From NCBI RefSeq assembly GCF_037975245.1, contig NC_092572.1:2827501-2891500 (forward strand): a stretch of 64,000 nucleotides of DNA, read 5' to 3'. Made by a program: the position numbers and the translations under genes. The notes beneath the pieces are model-generated. The model ran no database searches. It saw only the letters and a list, made by a program, of their open reading frames with translations, and was not told the origin of the DNA. This DNA comes from Apostichopus japonicus. Lineage: Eukaryota > Echinodermata > Holothuroidea > Aspidochirotida > Stichopodidae. Shown here piece after piece: positions 1 to 10,810 of this stretch; within the stretch, counting starts at the first letter, position 1; every line of letters begins with the position of its first letter.

Positions 1-337
1 ATTGATGACGTCAGAGAGGAACAACTCCCAAAACAGTAATTTTCCTTGTGGTAGCCTCCTATGGAAAATACTCAGCTGTTGTTGCTATGGCTAAAACAAT
101 ATAGAAGGCCTCGCAATTCCTAAAAGCCCAACACAGTTTAAAATATTAAGGAGGCACCAGAAGGTCAATAGTTATGGAAAATATCAAGAGTTTGATCCCT
201 GCCATTGACACAGTTATTCCTTTACACATTATGAGAGTTTCTTTTTTTACAACATTTAAGTTTATCAACAATCTGGACTTATTACAGACAGATCATCTGT
301 ACTGTATTGTCGTATTTCAGTGAGACAATTTTCTGTA
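1..337. other. No gene recognised
   Basis: I see no coding signal here. It lies directly upstream of an integrase C-terminal relic, and the boundary reads like a splice acceptor (ttttctgtag before position 338). It may therefore be intron or unrelated flanking DNA. Confidence 0.4.
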
Positions 338-707
338 GGTGATTCCGTCTCAGTCCAAGATTTCAGAAAGCATTATGGTAAATGGGTAACTGGAGTTGTT
401 TACAAAGTGTTAGCTCCTGTGACATATCTCATTCAAGTAGAAGGTCAAACTTGAAAAAGACATGTGAACATTTGCTGCTCAAACACAGTCTGATTTGAAA
501 GAATCTCAAAGCACCACAGCTTTGGAATCCACTCACTCAGAAATGTTTGACAGACTGTTGTTGCCAGATGAAGATCATGAGTCTGACACATCAGAGATAT
601 CAGGTTAGGGAAAAAACTTCACCACATTTGTTGGAATCTGATAAATTTTACTCAGAAGGTCAGACAGAAAGAGGAACCTGAAGAAGATTCTTGATTTGTA
701 AATAATG
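338..707 (+). pseudogene. Ty3/gypsy pol 3' end relic (integrase C-terminus)
   Basis: Translation from 338 gives GDSVSVQDFRKHYGKW followed by VTYLIQVEGQ. This is the pattern of the C-terminal domain of K02A2.6-type Ty3/gypsy integrases (GDxVxVRDYR..KWxxGxV..xGPVxYxVxV). A TGA at 452-454 falls where the family usually has a tryptophan before KRHV. Translation resumes through an acidic stretch (DEDHESDTSEIS) to a tail, RRSDRKRNLKKILDL, that resembles the usual end of these pol proteins. There is no integrase core upstream, so this is a 5'-truncated fragment. An intron-bearing integrase-derived gene is the alternative, because a splice-acceptor-like ttttctgtag precedes it. Confidence 0.6.
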
Positions 708-878
708 TTTATTACAGGTTGTTTCTATAAGGAGCTTTAGCGAAGGACACCTGTGTCCAGAAATGCGCTATATCAGGTCCCCAGTGTCTATTTTGTCCTA
801 TATCGGGACCCCCGTCCATTTTGCCCTAGTTCCAGTCCCCCACTCTTTATCGATTATGACCCAGTCTGGGTCTATACA

Positions 879-999
<121 letters not shown>

Positions 1000-1162
1000 T
1001 GTAACGGAAATGTATCCCTTTAAGTAATTTGTTATTGTAATATTCGTTTTATGATTGAGCGTTCCCTCGGTTCTACCCGTCGATGGCCCCTCTCTCAAAA
1101 CGTGTAGAGCTTTTGCGAGTTGCAGGTTGGGGCAGCCAATGAAAATCGTACCCCTGTTTGTT

Positions 1163-1168
1163 TATAAA
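1163..1168 (+). promoter_or_regulatory. LTR TATA box
   Basis: TATAAA lies about 163 bp into the LTR and the context is identical in the 3' LTR (16874-16879). This predicts transcription starting near 1190-1200, leaving a long R region up to the AATAAA at 1833. Assignment is by motif and position only. Confidence 0.55.
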
Positions 1169-1832
1169 TCTTGCTGAATCAGCACCCGAATTTTGAGATG
1201 TTTCCCCATGTTAGTGGTAGCGCAGATTGTTTTATTAGTATGAGCTCACCACGCTCAAAAAGTATTCCGAGATTGGCCTCTGACGGAGAGAGAACCGAGA
1301 GAACACCTATTTTCTGTAAGTTGCTACCACTTCACTGGTATATTTTTGTTCTATCACACGATTATGTGCTTGGCATGACTTCTAGGTTTAATTGTTTGTC
1401 TTAGGAAAGATTAAATCGGGTATCTTTGGGGTGACGGGGGTTATTTTTTTCGTACACCTAGGGAATTGTAAGAAAATTATCGTTGCGCTAAGTGCATTGA
1501 AGTAGCAAGAAACTAGGGTGTATTTTTAGGACGTCATATTTGTTGTCACATTCTATAGGGGGTTCGATAATTGTAATTTCGACTTCACTAGGAGGCTCAC
1601 AAACGCTATACCGTGTGTTTCATGTGGGCGTTTGTTTTATATATATCTTTTGTGTTTTCTTAGCCAAAGCAAGTAGTGAGAACGACTAGTGTCAACAAAC
1701 CAAACGCTAGTATTATCCTTCATCTGTAAATACATTTACCCACGTACTGGTTCGGTTGTGATCTCGAAAAGAGATTTTTTATTTAGTAATATAAACTGGT
1801 TAAGTCTTTAAGCCTGTTGTTGAGTACGTCCC

Positions 1833-1838
1833 AATAAA
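1833..1838 (+). terminator. LTR polyadenylation signal
   Basis: AATAAA, downstream of the TATA box and also present in the 3' LTR at 17544-17549, where it would end the retrotransposon RNA. Confidence 0.55.
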
Positions 1839-2182
1839 ATATCTTGTATGCCTCCACGAGTTAGTGTAAGTGCGCAACTGCGTAACTGTGTAACTACCTA
1901 ACTGCGTAACTTCCTAAGTGTGTAACTGTGTTACTGCTTAAGTGTACAGACAGTTCCTGTTATCCTGTACCATTTCTATTAACTGCTTATCTGTAAAGTC
2001 TGTCAATGCCATAATCTGTGGTAAATTCACGTGCCAGTGAATCAAAGATCAACGTAATAAATCAATAAATAAGCGATCAACCAGTCATCAACCTCTTCTC
2101 CGATTTTTTTGTCTTGATATGTGTTGAAGATTTTTATTAGTTCAAGCAGCTGGACTTCGGGGACACTGGTCAACGTTACACT

Positions 2183-2200
2183 TGGTGGCAGCGGTGGGAT
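2183..2200 (+). promoter_or_regulatory. Primer binding site, tRNA-Leu type
   Basis: Two bases after the LTR, tggtggcagcggtgggat is the reverse complement of the 3' end of a metazoan tRNA-Leu of the AAG/TAA type including CCA (ATCCCACCGCTGCCACCA). All 18 positions match the tRNA end as I know it. Minus-strand DNA synthesis would be primed here. Confidence 0.85.
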
Positions 2201-2564
2201 AAAAGATCAGTCCTGGTCCTTACAGATAACACATACTGCTAGAGACAAGACCGAGACAGAGGAAGATCCAGTGATAGCCAGTGAATTCACAGAGCCGCAG
2301 AAACAGCACAGAACAGATACAGTACAGAACAGTTAAAGAAGGCTACAGATGGATTTTTCGAGAACCAACCCGTTTACAGACCCGTTTACAGAGGATTGAC
2401 AATCAAAACAACGTAGAGGGATTGCCCAACCAGGAATGGAGACCTTTGATGACAGAACAGAACTTTCGTGTTTCACGAGGTGCATCCACAGAGTTGCCGT
2501 CAGAATACGAGGTTCTGAGCTCGGTGGGTTCAGAAACAACTGGAAGTCTGGTGGGTGTTACAAG
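2201..2564 (+). other. Retrotransposon leader, interrupted by hAT
   Basis: This is the untranslated leader between PBS and gag. A short ATG frame at 2349 closes with a TGA at 2397, and no gag motif appears before the hAT insertion. Leader sequence resumes at 7088 with a repeat of the 8-bp target site. I therefore do not place the gag start here. Confidence 0.6.
2557..2564. repeat. hAT target-site duplication, left copy
   Basis: gttacaag immediately precedes the hAT terminus and is repeated exactly at 7088-7095. Eight base pairs is the diagnostic hAT duplication length. Confidence 0.9.
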
Positions 2565-3444
2565 CAGGCCCGTAGCCAGGGAGTTCAGCCTGGGGGGGCT
2601 GGGAGTTGTCCAAGGGGGGCAAACAATCGGTACACTATCTAAGCGGAGCGCCACCATCGGTTGGCGCGGAGCGTACCAGAAAATTTTTGATGCCTACAAC
2701 ACCCCAGATCACTGGAAATAGCACTTCTCGGACTCAATTGTGACATCTGAACATCAAATTTGAAAGGGTTTTCATGTATTGAAATCATGTGTCAAATCAA
2801 ATCATTTATAATAAAATGATTTTAGCCCAGATGGGTAGGGATTCATGTTGAGAGTAACACCAGTTCTTTGTGTATTTATAGTCAGCAGTCACAAAAAACA
2901 TAGAAAGACACGAATAGGTATTCTATCAATCCCCTGTGTTTCCTATTTTTGAGAACAATGTCTCGCTGTGCCCAGTGCCCCACAAATTGGGGCACAGTGA
3001 GACACATCCAGAAATTTTTGAAATGCTCTAAAATCCCTGTTGCCACATGCATACAAACTTCTAGAATTGAATGTGCGAATGTGCCCTTACATATACCAAA
3101 CATGAGCTTCTTTTGATAGTTCAATGGCTAAGTTATGGAATTGGCCAAACGGATTTTTCTGTCTCACAGTGACCCACCCACGGTTCTAGGGTGAAATCTA
3201 CAGCATGAAACAGCTAATTGAAATATCTTTCACACGACTTAGTGCGACCATGCAGGGAGATGCTACTGACAGATTGTTACTGGGCATTGATATCAATAAT
3301 GGTTGATATTTGTACAAGTCCACATCCACATTGAAATTTATGTTACACTTTAAGTAAACGAATACGATAATCTTGAACCACATGAATTCAGTCCCATACA
3401 TCAATTTGTGGTGTTATACGTGAAAATGATAACACATGTACTCT

Positions 3445-3711
3445 GTACTGCTGTCGTGTCCGGACAACTCCCACCCGGACAATTCCCACCCGGACAGTTC
3501 CCACCCAACTGAAGCTTTATTTTCGTCAGAATTAGGGTTAGTTGTAGGGTTAGGGGTTATGGTTAGTGTCAATGAGTTATAGGTTTAGGGTCAGAGTTAG
3601 CGTTAGGGTTAGTGGGTTAGGGTTAGGGTCTAAAGTTAGGGTTCGCTATGGGTGGTAATTGTCCGGGTGGGAATTGTCCGGGTGGGAGTTGACCTAGCAC
3701 CGTACTGCTGT
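3445..3711. mobile_element. Palindromic MITE with TTAGGG-like core
   Basis: A 247-bp insert (3455-3701) lies between direct repeats gtactgctgt at 3445-3454 and 3702-3711. Its ends are inverted repeats built from a cggacaaytcccacc unit, iterated about three times on each side. The centre holds degenerate TTAGGG/GTTAGG hexamers. It lies inside the hAT element, which lies inside the retrotransposon. There is no coding capacity. The superfamily is unassigned; the 9-10 bp duplication does not by itself identify it. Confidence 0.75.
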
Positions 3712-3717
3712 AGTCAT

Positions 3718-5956
3718 TCAGAACAATTGCAAGTGTCTTTGCTTCTGTGCAAATATGCTCAAAAATTCATCCAGGTTCAAGGCCTCTGTTCTCTTTTTCT
3801 CGAATGCAAGCATGACCAAGTTACTTTTCCGGCTTGTGAGCATTGAGCGACGTGTAGGTTTATCAATCCTGCCCTCTGTAGAGAAAGTACTCTCACAGAG
3901 AGCAGCTGCTACTTCCAAACGTTGAGATGTCTGCCAACATGTTGTAGGTATCTGGGAAAGCAGTTCTCTGCTCATACACTTTCTTGAGTACAGCATTAGA
4001 GTCGCTCGAGTCTGCAACAGGAAGGCTGCGATCAAGGAATTTCTTGCACACGGAAAGTTCGGCTTCAGATGGTACTGTAACACCGAGCGCTGCCAACGGG
4101 GCTAACTTTTCGTGATGAAAGAAATCTTCGGACTTTCGGCTCGCAGCGGAAGTTGCTTGATAGAGCCATGCATTGTCACTGAAGCGCCGTCTGAATTCCG
4201 ACAGTGTTATGTCAACTGCTTCATACATGGTGGCTTTTAATTTGGACATTTGTTGAGAAGATGCGCTAGCACTCCTGTTACCGATAGCTTCCGTGATTAT
4301 GTAATCATCCAGACGACCATTGGGTAATCTAGCACGCTTTGGGCGGGATGTCTCGGGTCCAGTAATCTCATCACTTTCCGCCTCCATTAGCTTATGAGCA
4401 CTTGCCACAAATGTTGTGAAATGCTCATCTGACCGTAGATCGCCCAGCTCTCCAGTCGTAGCACTCACCAGGTTCAATGCCTCGATCAGGTCTGTTTCAC
4501 GTGCCTGCAGCATTCTGTTGATCGGCGACATTACTTCCAGTAGTTCTTTTAGGAACACCATAAGAAACCGGAACTTGAAATCCGAGATCGTCTGTCGAAG
4601 GCCTGTAGCAGTGGCAATGGTCTCCCCATCAAACATTGATGTATTTAGCTTGATGGCAGTAAGTGCTTCCATTATCTTGGTGAAGTTATCAGCGATGGCC
4701 TTGGTTGCTTGGAGGTGCCCGGACCAACGTGTCTCGAGAACACGCTTGATGTGTGTGCCACTGTACAAGGCTGCTACTTTCGGCTTTCTGAAGAAATTAT
4801 ACAGCATCTCTACTTGGTCAAAATATATGCCAATGTCTTGTATGAATGACACCAGGCTGATGACTATCAAGTGGATTCTGTGATCGTAGCAGTGCACGTA
4901 TGGCACTTGTCTGCCAATTTTTTCCTGTATGCGCCTCTGAACCCCACTTTTGTCTCCACTCATAACACTCGCCCCATCGTAGCACTGGGTAATCACATTA
5001 TCCAATGGGATACCTGCATATTCCAAAGTGCTGCAAATCACTTCCGTCAATGCTTCTGCATCTAGCTCTGTGGTATGGGGCATTCTTACCAAAGATTCCA
5101 TGCATTTTCCTTCCTTAACAAAGCGTACGCCTACCGAGATGTTTTCAACATTGTTCTTATCACGCGCACCATCCGCTAGAAGTGTATATCGTTTCGTGGA
5201 TGTGCTATTCACATCTTTAGCAACATCTTTCATGACCATATCTGCTAGTGTGTCTATTATTTCATTTTGGATTTCCGGTGATCGATAGGTTGCATTACTC
5301 GGCATGACTTTTGCAATATCAGCAAGTTTCTGGTCCTTTCTTAAGGTAAACTGGAAAAGTTTCTCAAACAAGCCCCTTTCATTATGGGTAGTGATATCAT
5401 AGTCTCCTCTGAGTGGAAGTTCATTCACAGCAATGAACTGTATGATTTCCGCAATTGACCGGACATAGTACCGACGTTTCTCAAGAACATCTGCGTTCAC
5501 CAATGTGGAAATAGAGCAGCCTTTCTCAACCCGCAGTTCCTTCTCTCTCCAGGACACCATAGCTGTGATGTGAGGAGCTGATAAGTTGTGCTTTTCCAGC
5601 CCCTTCCGTTTGTCACCCAATGCAGTCTTCCATGCTTTGTAACCAATCACACTCCATTCTTTGCTCACTCCTGGGGGCGAGAAGACTCTACAGCAATAAC
5701 AAAATGCAGCATTTTTCTCTACAGAATACTCCAGCCAATCATATTTGTCGTACCACTCGGGGTGGAATCTACGGTTGTTTGCATCACTTGGAAATGGAAC
5801 GTTTGTGGGACGCCTGATAGTCTCCCTGGTAGAACTGCCTGGTTGATCCTGGGCCTGGACTGCTGCCCTTGGCTCACTTGGTTCGGTTTCCAGTCCGGGT
5901 GTGCGTTGTTTTCTTACAAACCACTTGTCCAAGTTGGCGGGCCGACTGTTGGCCAT
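3718..5956 (-). pseudogene. hAT transposase (TTF zinc finger/DUF4371/dimerisation), frameshifted
   Basis: The enzyme would cut and paste the surrounding hAT. An ATG at 5956 begins MANSRPANLDKWF; an in-frame ATG at 6214 lies further upstream, but a splice-acceptor-like ttccttgcacag just before 5956 makes 5956 the better start. In order I see a TTF-type zinc finger (FHPEWYDKYDWLEYS, then FCYCCRVF), a DUF4371/RNase H-like core with CYDGASVMSG and HCYDHRIHL, and the C-terminal hAT dimerisation region. The long frame stops at 3893 just as dimerisation begins. The neighbouring minus frame (ending 3718) carries the dimerisation pattern ALCESTFST...NLVMLAFEK, so a single-base indel near 3905-3930 separates the two. 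Total length is close to family norms. It relates to the ZMYM/52 kDa repressor-like hAT group. Confidence 0.88.
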
Positions 5957-7154
5957 TGTGCAGTATGTTGTCTGTGCAAGGAAATTGAGGGAACATGAAT
6001 AAAGACCATAGATCTGTGATAATTTAAGCGTTTCGTCCCAAAATTCAAAATGGCCGCCAATTTGACCTCGGATGACCTCAAAATTAGTGCCATCTTTTTC
6101 TGCATCTAATGTTACCTCCATATACCAATTTTCATTCAAATCGGACAAAAATTGGCGCAAATTATGCAAATTAGCTGCCCCCAGGGGTGCGACCATGTGC
6201 AAATTCGAACTCATCCGAGATTTTACTTAGGCGAACACATCTGCAAAGTTTGAAGTCGATCGGTTAATGTCTCGGAGCGTGAGAGCGCTAAGGCGAAAAG
6301 CGTCCGGCGGCGGCGGATCCGGCGGAGACGAAGGCAAAACCATTATATCCCGATGTGGGGATACAAGGGACTGAATGTGCATGTTCCTCTCACAAAGCTA
6401 CAGTGCACAGTACTATAGTGAAATAATGTCGTGGAACTGGACCCTGTACAAATCCAATACGTAATATGTCATGTGTGGGAAAACCACGACTTCAACTCGT
6501 CTGTAAAATTGCCCCCCGTAAGTTAGACGCATGTGGATCGGTGGTTTCACGATCAGAAAGGAACAATTGTTACAATTCTGATAACTATTTTCGGACTGTG
6601 TGACACGGCCCTAATACACAAGAGTACAAAAACTCGAAAAGAATTAACGTAAGGCCCCCATGGGCCCAGGCAGGCTAGCCTAACAGTTAGGCTAGTGAAA
6701 AACGATTGACCGACCTGTAAACATAAAAATAGCCGCACTAACAACATGTTTGTACAAGCACAAGAATAGATGTGAAACTTGTCGTCATAATAAACATGAT
6801 TGTGCCGTGTACTCACATTCTGGTTGGAAGGGGGAGCACCGGAGCAGTCAACAGTGTGAGTTAGTTTATATCACATGATATGGGGTATGTATGGAAGCTT
6901 ATGGCCTGTTACTGGTATTGGATTGTTTTCAGATAAACAGAATATATATGTAATTATGCAAGGCTGGTACATTTCACAAATAGAGTATGACATTTTATTT
7001 TTATGGCTTGAAATTGTCTTGGGGGGGGGCCAAAATATGTCGAGGGGGGGCGGCGCCCCCTTTCGCCCCCCCTTGACTACGGGCCTGGTTACAAGTGGTC
7101 GACAACATCAACACAGAACAGAAGGGCAACAAGCAATGCCGAGTGGATCTAGGA

Positions 7155-8303
7155 ATGAGTATGAATGACTCACAGGTAGGCAAATTAACCCTTTCATTTT
7201 GTCCCTACAGGAAGACGAGCGTAAAGGCCCGGATGCCATCTCTCCATACGCATACCGACCCTGGCACACTGAACACAGACAAGACAATACACAGATACAC
7301 AGTGGTCAGTACCATCCCAACTACTCAACAGAGATGCAGACAGACCGGCAAATCCCACGAGGTTACAGACAACAGATTGATACCGGTGTACCTTACAAGA
7401 CCGAAGAAGAGAGTAGGAATACAGCCCAGCTTCCAGGGAAGGCGAATGTCACACCACCACAGTATGATGGAAGTACAAGCTGGGACGACTACGCAGTACA
7501 GTTCGAGTTGATAGCAGAATTGAATAACTGGCCAGAGTCAGCAAAGGCATTGTATTTGGCAGCAAGTCTGAAGGGACAAGCAAGGGCGATCCTGAGTGAC
7601 CTGGACAGTAGTCGGAGAAGAAGTTACAGAGCACTCACAGAAGCTTTAGGCAGACGATTTAGTCCGGCGAATCAAACACAGTTGTTTAGAGCTATGTTGA
7701 AGAAGAGACAGAGGCATCCAGCTGAAAGTCTTACAGAGCTCGCCCAGGATATTAATCGCCTTGCATTAAAAGCCTACCCGGATGCACCGTACGAGATGGT
7801 GGAGACTTGCAAAGGAATACTTCGTAGACTCACTGGGAGACACAGAGACCAGATGGAGAGTATACCAGTCCAGACCCGTGAACTTATCCGATGCAGTAAC
7901 CGTTGCAGTTGAACTAGAGGCATTCCACCTGGCAGAAGTAAAGAAGGGTAACCTCAAGAGACCTACAGCAAGAGCCGTTTTACAAACAGAAAAGCAGGAA
8001 GACAAAGTAGAGAGACAGATGCAACTACTTGGGGAGAATCTCGCAAAGACAATGGAGCACTACATGTCGAAGATACACGGAGAACTGGCAAGCGGAAATT
8101 ACAGGAAACAGACATTTGCGAGTGGGCAAGATCGCAACATGTCCTGGCGAGACCGAGACAGACCACCACTCAAATGTTGGGGTTGTGGAAAGTTTGGCCA
8201 CATAAAGAGAAATTGTCGGGAACCATACCAAGAAGACACCACAGGAAAGTTATATCAGGGAAACGAGAAGGATCCGGACTTGAGGGTCGAAGGCCGGCAG
8301 TAA
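7155..8303 (+). pseudogene. gag: gag (capsid/nucleocapsid), frameshifted
   Basis: The structural protein that packages the element's RNA. An ATG at 7155 (MSMNDSQ) joins the long gag frame from 7211 if a 35-nt GT..AG segment (7176-7210) is removed; without that, gag would start at an internal Met near 7333. The capsid region includes WDDYAVQFELIAELNNWPESAKALYLAA-type sequence around 7470-7560, as in Ty3/gypsy gag. A 1-nt shift near 7800-7810 moves the coding sequence to the next frame (LAKEYFVDSLGD..., then AVTVAVELEAF). The C-terminus carries one zinc knuckle, CWGCGKFGHIKRNC (CX2CX4HX4C), at about 8176-8217. The frame ends at 8301-8303, overlapping pol in the -1 frame. Confidence 0.85.
8258..8264 (+). 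promoter_or_regulatory. -1 ribosomal frameshift heptamer (gag-pol)
   Basis: GGGAAAC falls exactly as G GGA AAC in the gag zero frame and lies inside the gag/pol overlap, with pol in the -1 frame. About 9 nt downstream a small stem can form between CCGG at 8274-8277 and CCGG at 8294-8297, extended by CTT/AAG. The heptamer follows the canonical X XXY YYZ rule for -1 frameshifting. Confidence 0.65.
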
Positions 8304-10810
8304 ACTCTAGGCCCGCAGGAGTGAGGGTCAGGACAGGATGGGTGCAAGATAGAGATTCTGGGATATTTGTTGATGGCATTATGCAGGGTACTGCAGTTAC
8401 CTTTTTAGTCGATACAGGTGCCAACATAACAATAATAAAGCCCAGCGTATACAGATCTATCCCTGAATTCTGTCGTCCCCACTTAAGACCTGTTGGCAGT
8501 GAGATGGTGTTAGCAGATGGACTGAGCTATTTGCCGTTCGAAGGATGTGCCACTGTCCAGATAGAGCTTGCAGGACATAGGGTAGAACACACAGTTTGGG
8601 TGGCTGAGATTGGAGCGGATGCACGCCTGGGTTTGGAGTTCATGAGAAGCCACAACTATCACTTGGATGTGATTAACGGTATTTTGTCTTGGGGAGGACC
8701 AAGAAAGAGCAGTGAGGTGAAGAAGGTGACGGAGACTCATGTTTGCCATGTTTTGGTAGATGAAACCGTAGTAGTTGCCCCTGGATGTGAAGCAATGGTG
8801 CTAGGAAGAATCTCTGAGGGACCTCGGCACTGGGAAGCTGCTCTGGTAGAGCCAACAGAAAAGTTTGTCGAAAAACATGGTTTGTTGGTGGCTAAAGGTC
8901 TGGTTGATCCAAGGGAAAGCAAGATTCCGTTGAGAGTGTTCAACCCAACGTCTGATGTGAAGAGAGTGTATGGCGGTAAATGTATAGCTTCATTAGAAAA
9001 GACGGCGAATCTAGATGTTTCGTCCCATGAAATAGCGCGTCAGAAACAGAAGGTATCGGCGGTGTCGACAAAACGTTGTGAGCAAGGGGAAGTCCCTCAA
9101 CATGTTACAGGACTGTTGGAGGCGGAAGACGGACATATGAATGATGAGCAACGAGCTTTACTGAAAGAACTAGTTACAGACTATGCTGATGTGTTTGCGA
9201 GATCATCTGCTGACTTGGGATATACCACAGTCGCCCAGCACAAGATCGACACAGACAACGCAAGGCCAGTCAAGCAACCAGCCAGACGAGTCCCAGTACA
9301 ACAGAGGGAAGTGGAGAGAGAACTCCTGCAACAAATGCTAGATGCGGGAGTTGTTGAACAATCATCAAGTCCGTGGGCGTCACCTATAGTTCTGGTGAAG
9401 AAGAAAAATGGTTCGACAAGATTCTGTGTAGATTATAGAAGATTAAACACATTGACAGTCAAGGACAGCTACCCCATTCCCAGAATTGCAGATTCACTGG
9501 ATGCGATGGCAGGTTCCCGTTGGTTTAGCACATTAGATCTAGCCAGTGGCTATTGGCAAGTTGGTATGGCAGCAGAAGACAGACAAAAGACGGCGTTCAT
9601 AACCGGAAATGGCTTGTATCAATTCCGTGTTATGCCATTTGGACTGTGCAACGCGCCCGCCACATTCGAAAGACTAATGGACCGTGTGCTATCTGGACTC
9701 CAAACTATAGTTTACCTTGACGATGTCATCGTATATGGTGCCACATTTTCCGAAGCTATGGACCGACTAAAGACCATTTTCAACCGATTTAGAGACGCAG
9801 GACTAAAACTAAGTCCAGGCAAGTGTCAGCTGTTCAAGCAGAGTGTAACGTACTTAGGTCACATTGTCTCTAAGGATGGTGTAGGTACAGATCCAGAAAA
9901 TGTGAAGGCTGTCAAAGAATGGCCGAGACCACAGAACCTATCAGAGGTTAGGAGCTTTGTAGGCCTGTGTGGCTACTAACGTATATTTATACGAGGCTTT
10001 GCTCAAATTGCACTACCGTTGTTCAAGCTGACTGAAAAGAAACAGAATTTTGATGGGAACCATGACTGCAAGACAGCTTTTTCCGGACTCAAGACAGCGT
10101 TGACAACAGCTCCAGTACTTTCCTACCCAATGAGCAGCGGGCAAGATTTCATATTAGACACAGATGCAAGTGACTTTGCAACCGGTTCTGTTTTATCACA
10201 GATCCAAGACGGAAACGAAAAGCCCATAGCATATTTCAGCAAGACCATGAGTAAGCAAGAGAGACGTTATTGTATCACAATAAAAGAACTACTGGCCGTC
10301 GTACAGTCAGTTAAACACTTCCACCATTATCTCTACGGCACCAGGTTCCTGATCAGAACAGACCATGCGGCACTCAAATGGCTGATGAGTTTCAAGCACC
10401 CAGAAGGACAAACAGCAAGATGGTTGGAGATACTTGGCACTTACACCTTTGAGATCTCCCATCATCCTGGACGCTTCCATGGTAATGCAGACGGTCTCTC
10501 CCGACGACCTTGTTCGGATGATTGCCAACATTGTACGAGAACAGAAACCGGTGATATTGATCGAGACGTACCAATGGAGTTCAAGACCCACAAGTGGAAA
10601 CGGGAAGAAAAGACAGATCAAGGTGATGGCTGCGACAGAAGTAACGGGACCGTGGACGGGGAAACCAAGGAAACAAAACAAGTCGCTGCAGTTTCTTCAA
10701 GTACAGAACCACCCCGGCCTTGGCTACAGAAATGGACCAATCAAGAACTGAAAGCTGAACAACTTAAAGATGTAGAACTACGAAAGATGCTAACTTGGAA
10801 AGAAAACAAA

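Larger units (their letters stand above)
1000..2180 (+). repeat. 5' LTR
   Basis: A 1,181-bp copy matching 16709-17939, with TG..CA ends and a 6-bp terminal inverted repeat (TGTAAC/GTTACA). It contains a TATAAA box (1163-1168), a consensus-like splice donor CT|GTAAGT (GT at 1316), a polyadenylation signal AATAAA (1833-1838) and a short GCGTAACT-type minisatellite (about 1867-1935). The minisatellite is shorter than in the 3' LTR and accounts for the length difference. Confidence 0.95.
2565..7087 (-). mobile_element. hAT DNA transposon, about 4.5 kb
   Basis: The element starts caggcccgtag and ends ctacgggcctg, a perfect 11-bp terminal inverted repeat flanked by an exact 8-bp duplication (gttacaag). 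It encodes a hAT transposase on the minus strand. It is inserted in the Ty3/gypsy leader. Its left subterminal block (2636-2730, with the gcgccaccatcggttggcgcg palindromic stretch) recurs in shorter elements at 53842, 58500 and 59578, so it belongs to the same transposition family as these non-autonomous copies. G/C-run-rich ends are typical of that group here. Confidence 0.93.

Noticed and set aside
1171-1404. 77-codon frame present in both LTRs (also 16882-17115)
   Set aside because: It lacks an ATG at the 5' end (starts TTG) and is conserved only because the LTRs are copies; no domain.
2281-2721. 146-codon frame at the retrotransposon leader/hAT junction
   Set aside because: It crosses the hAT border; after removing the hAT the frame soon stops and has no gag motif.
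4416-5998. Plus-strand ORFs antisense to the hAT transposase
   Set aside because: Shadows of the minus-strand coding sequence.
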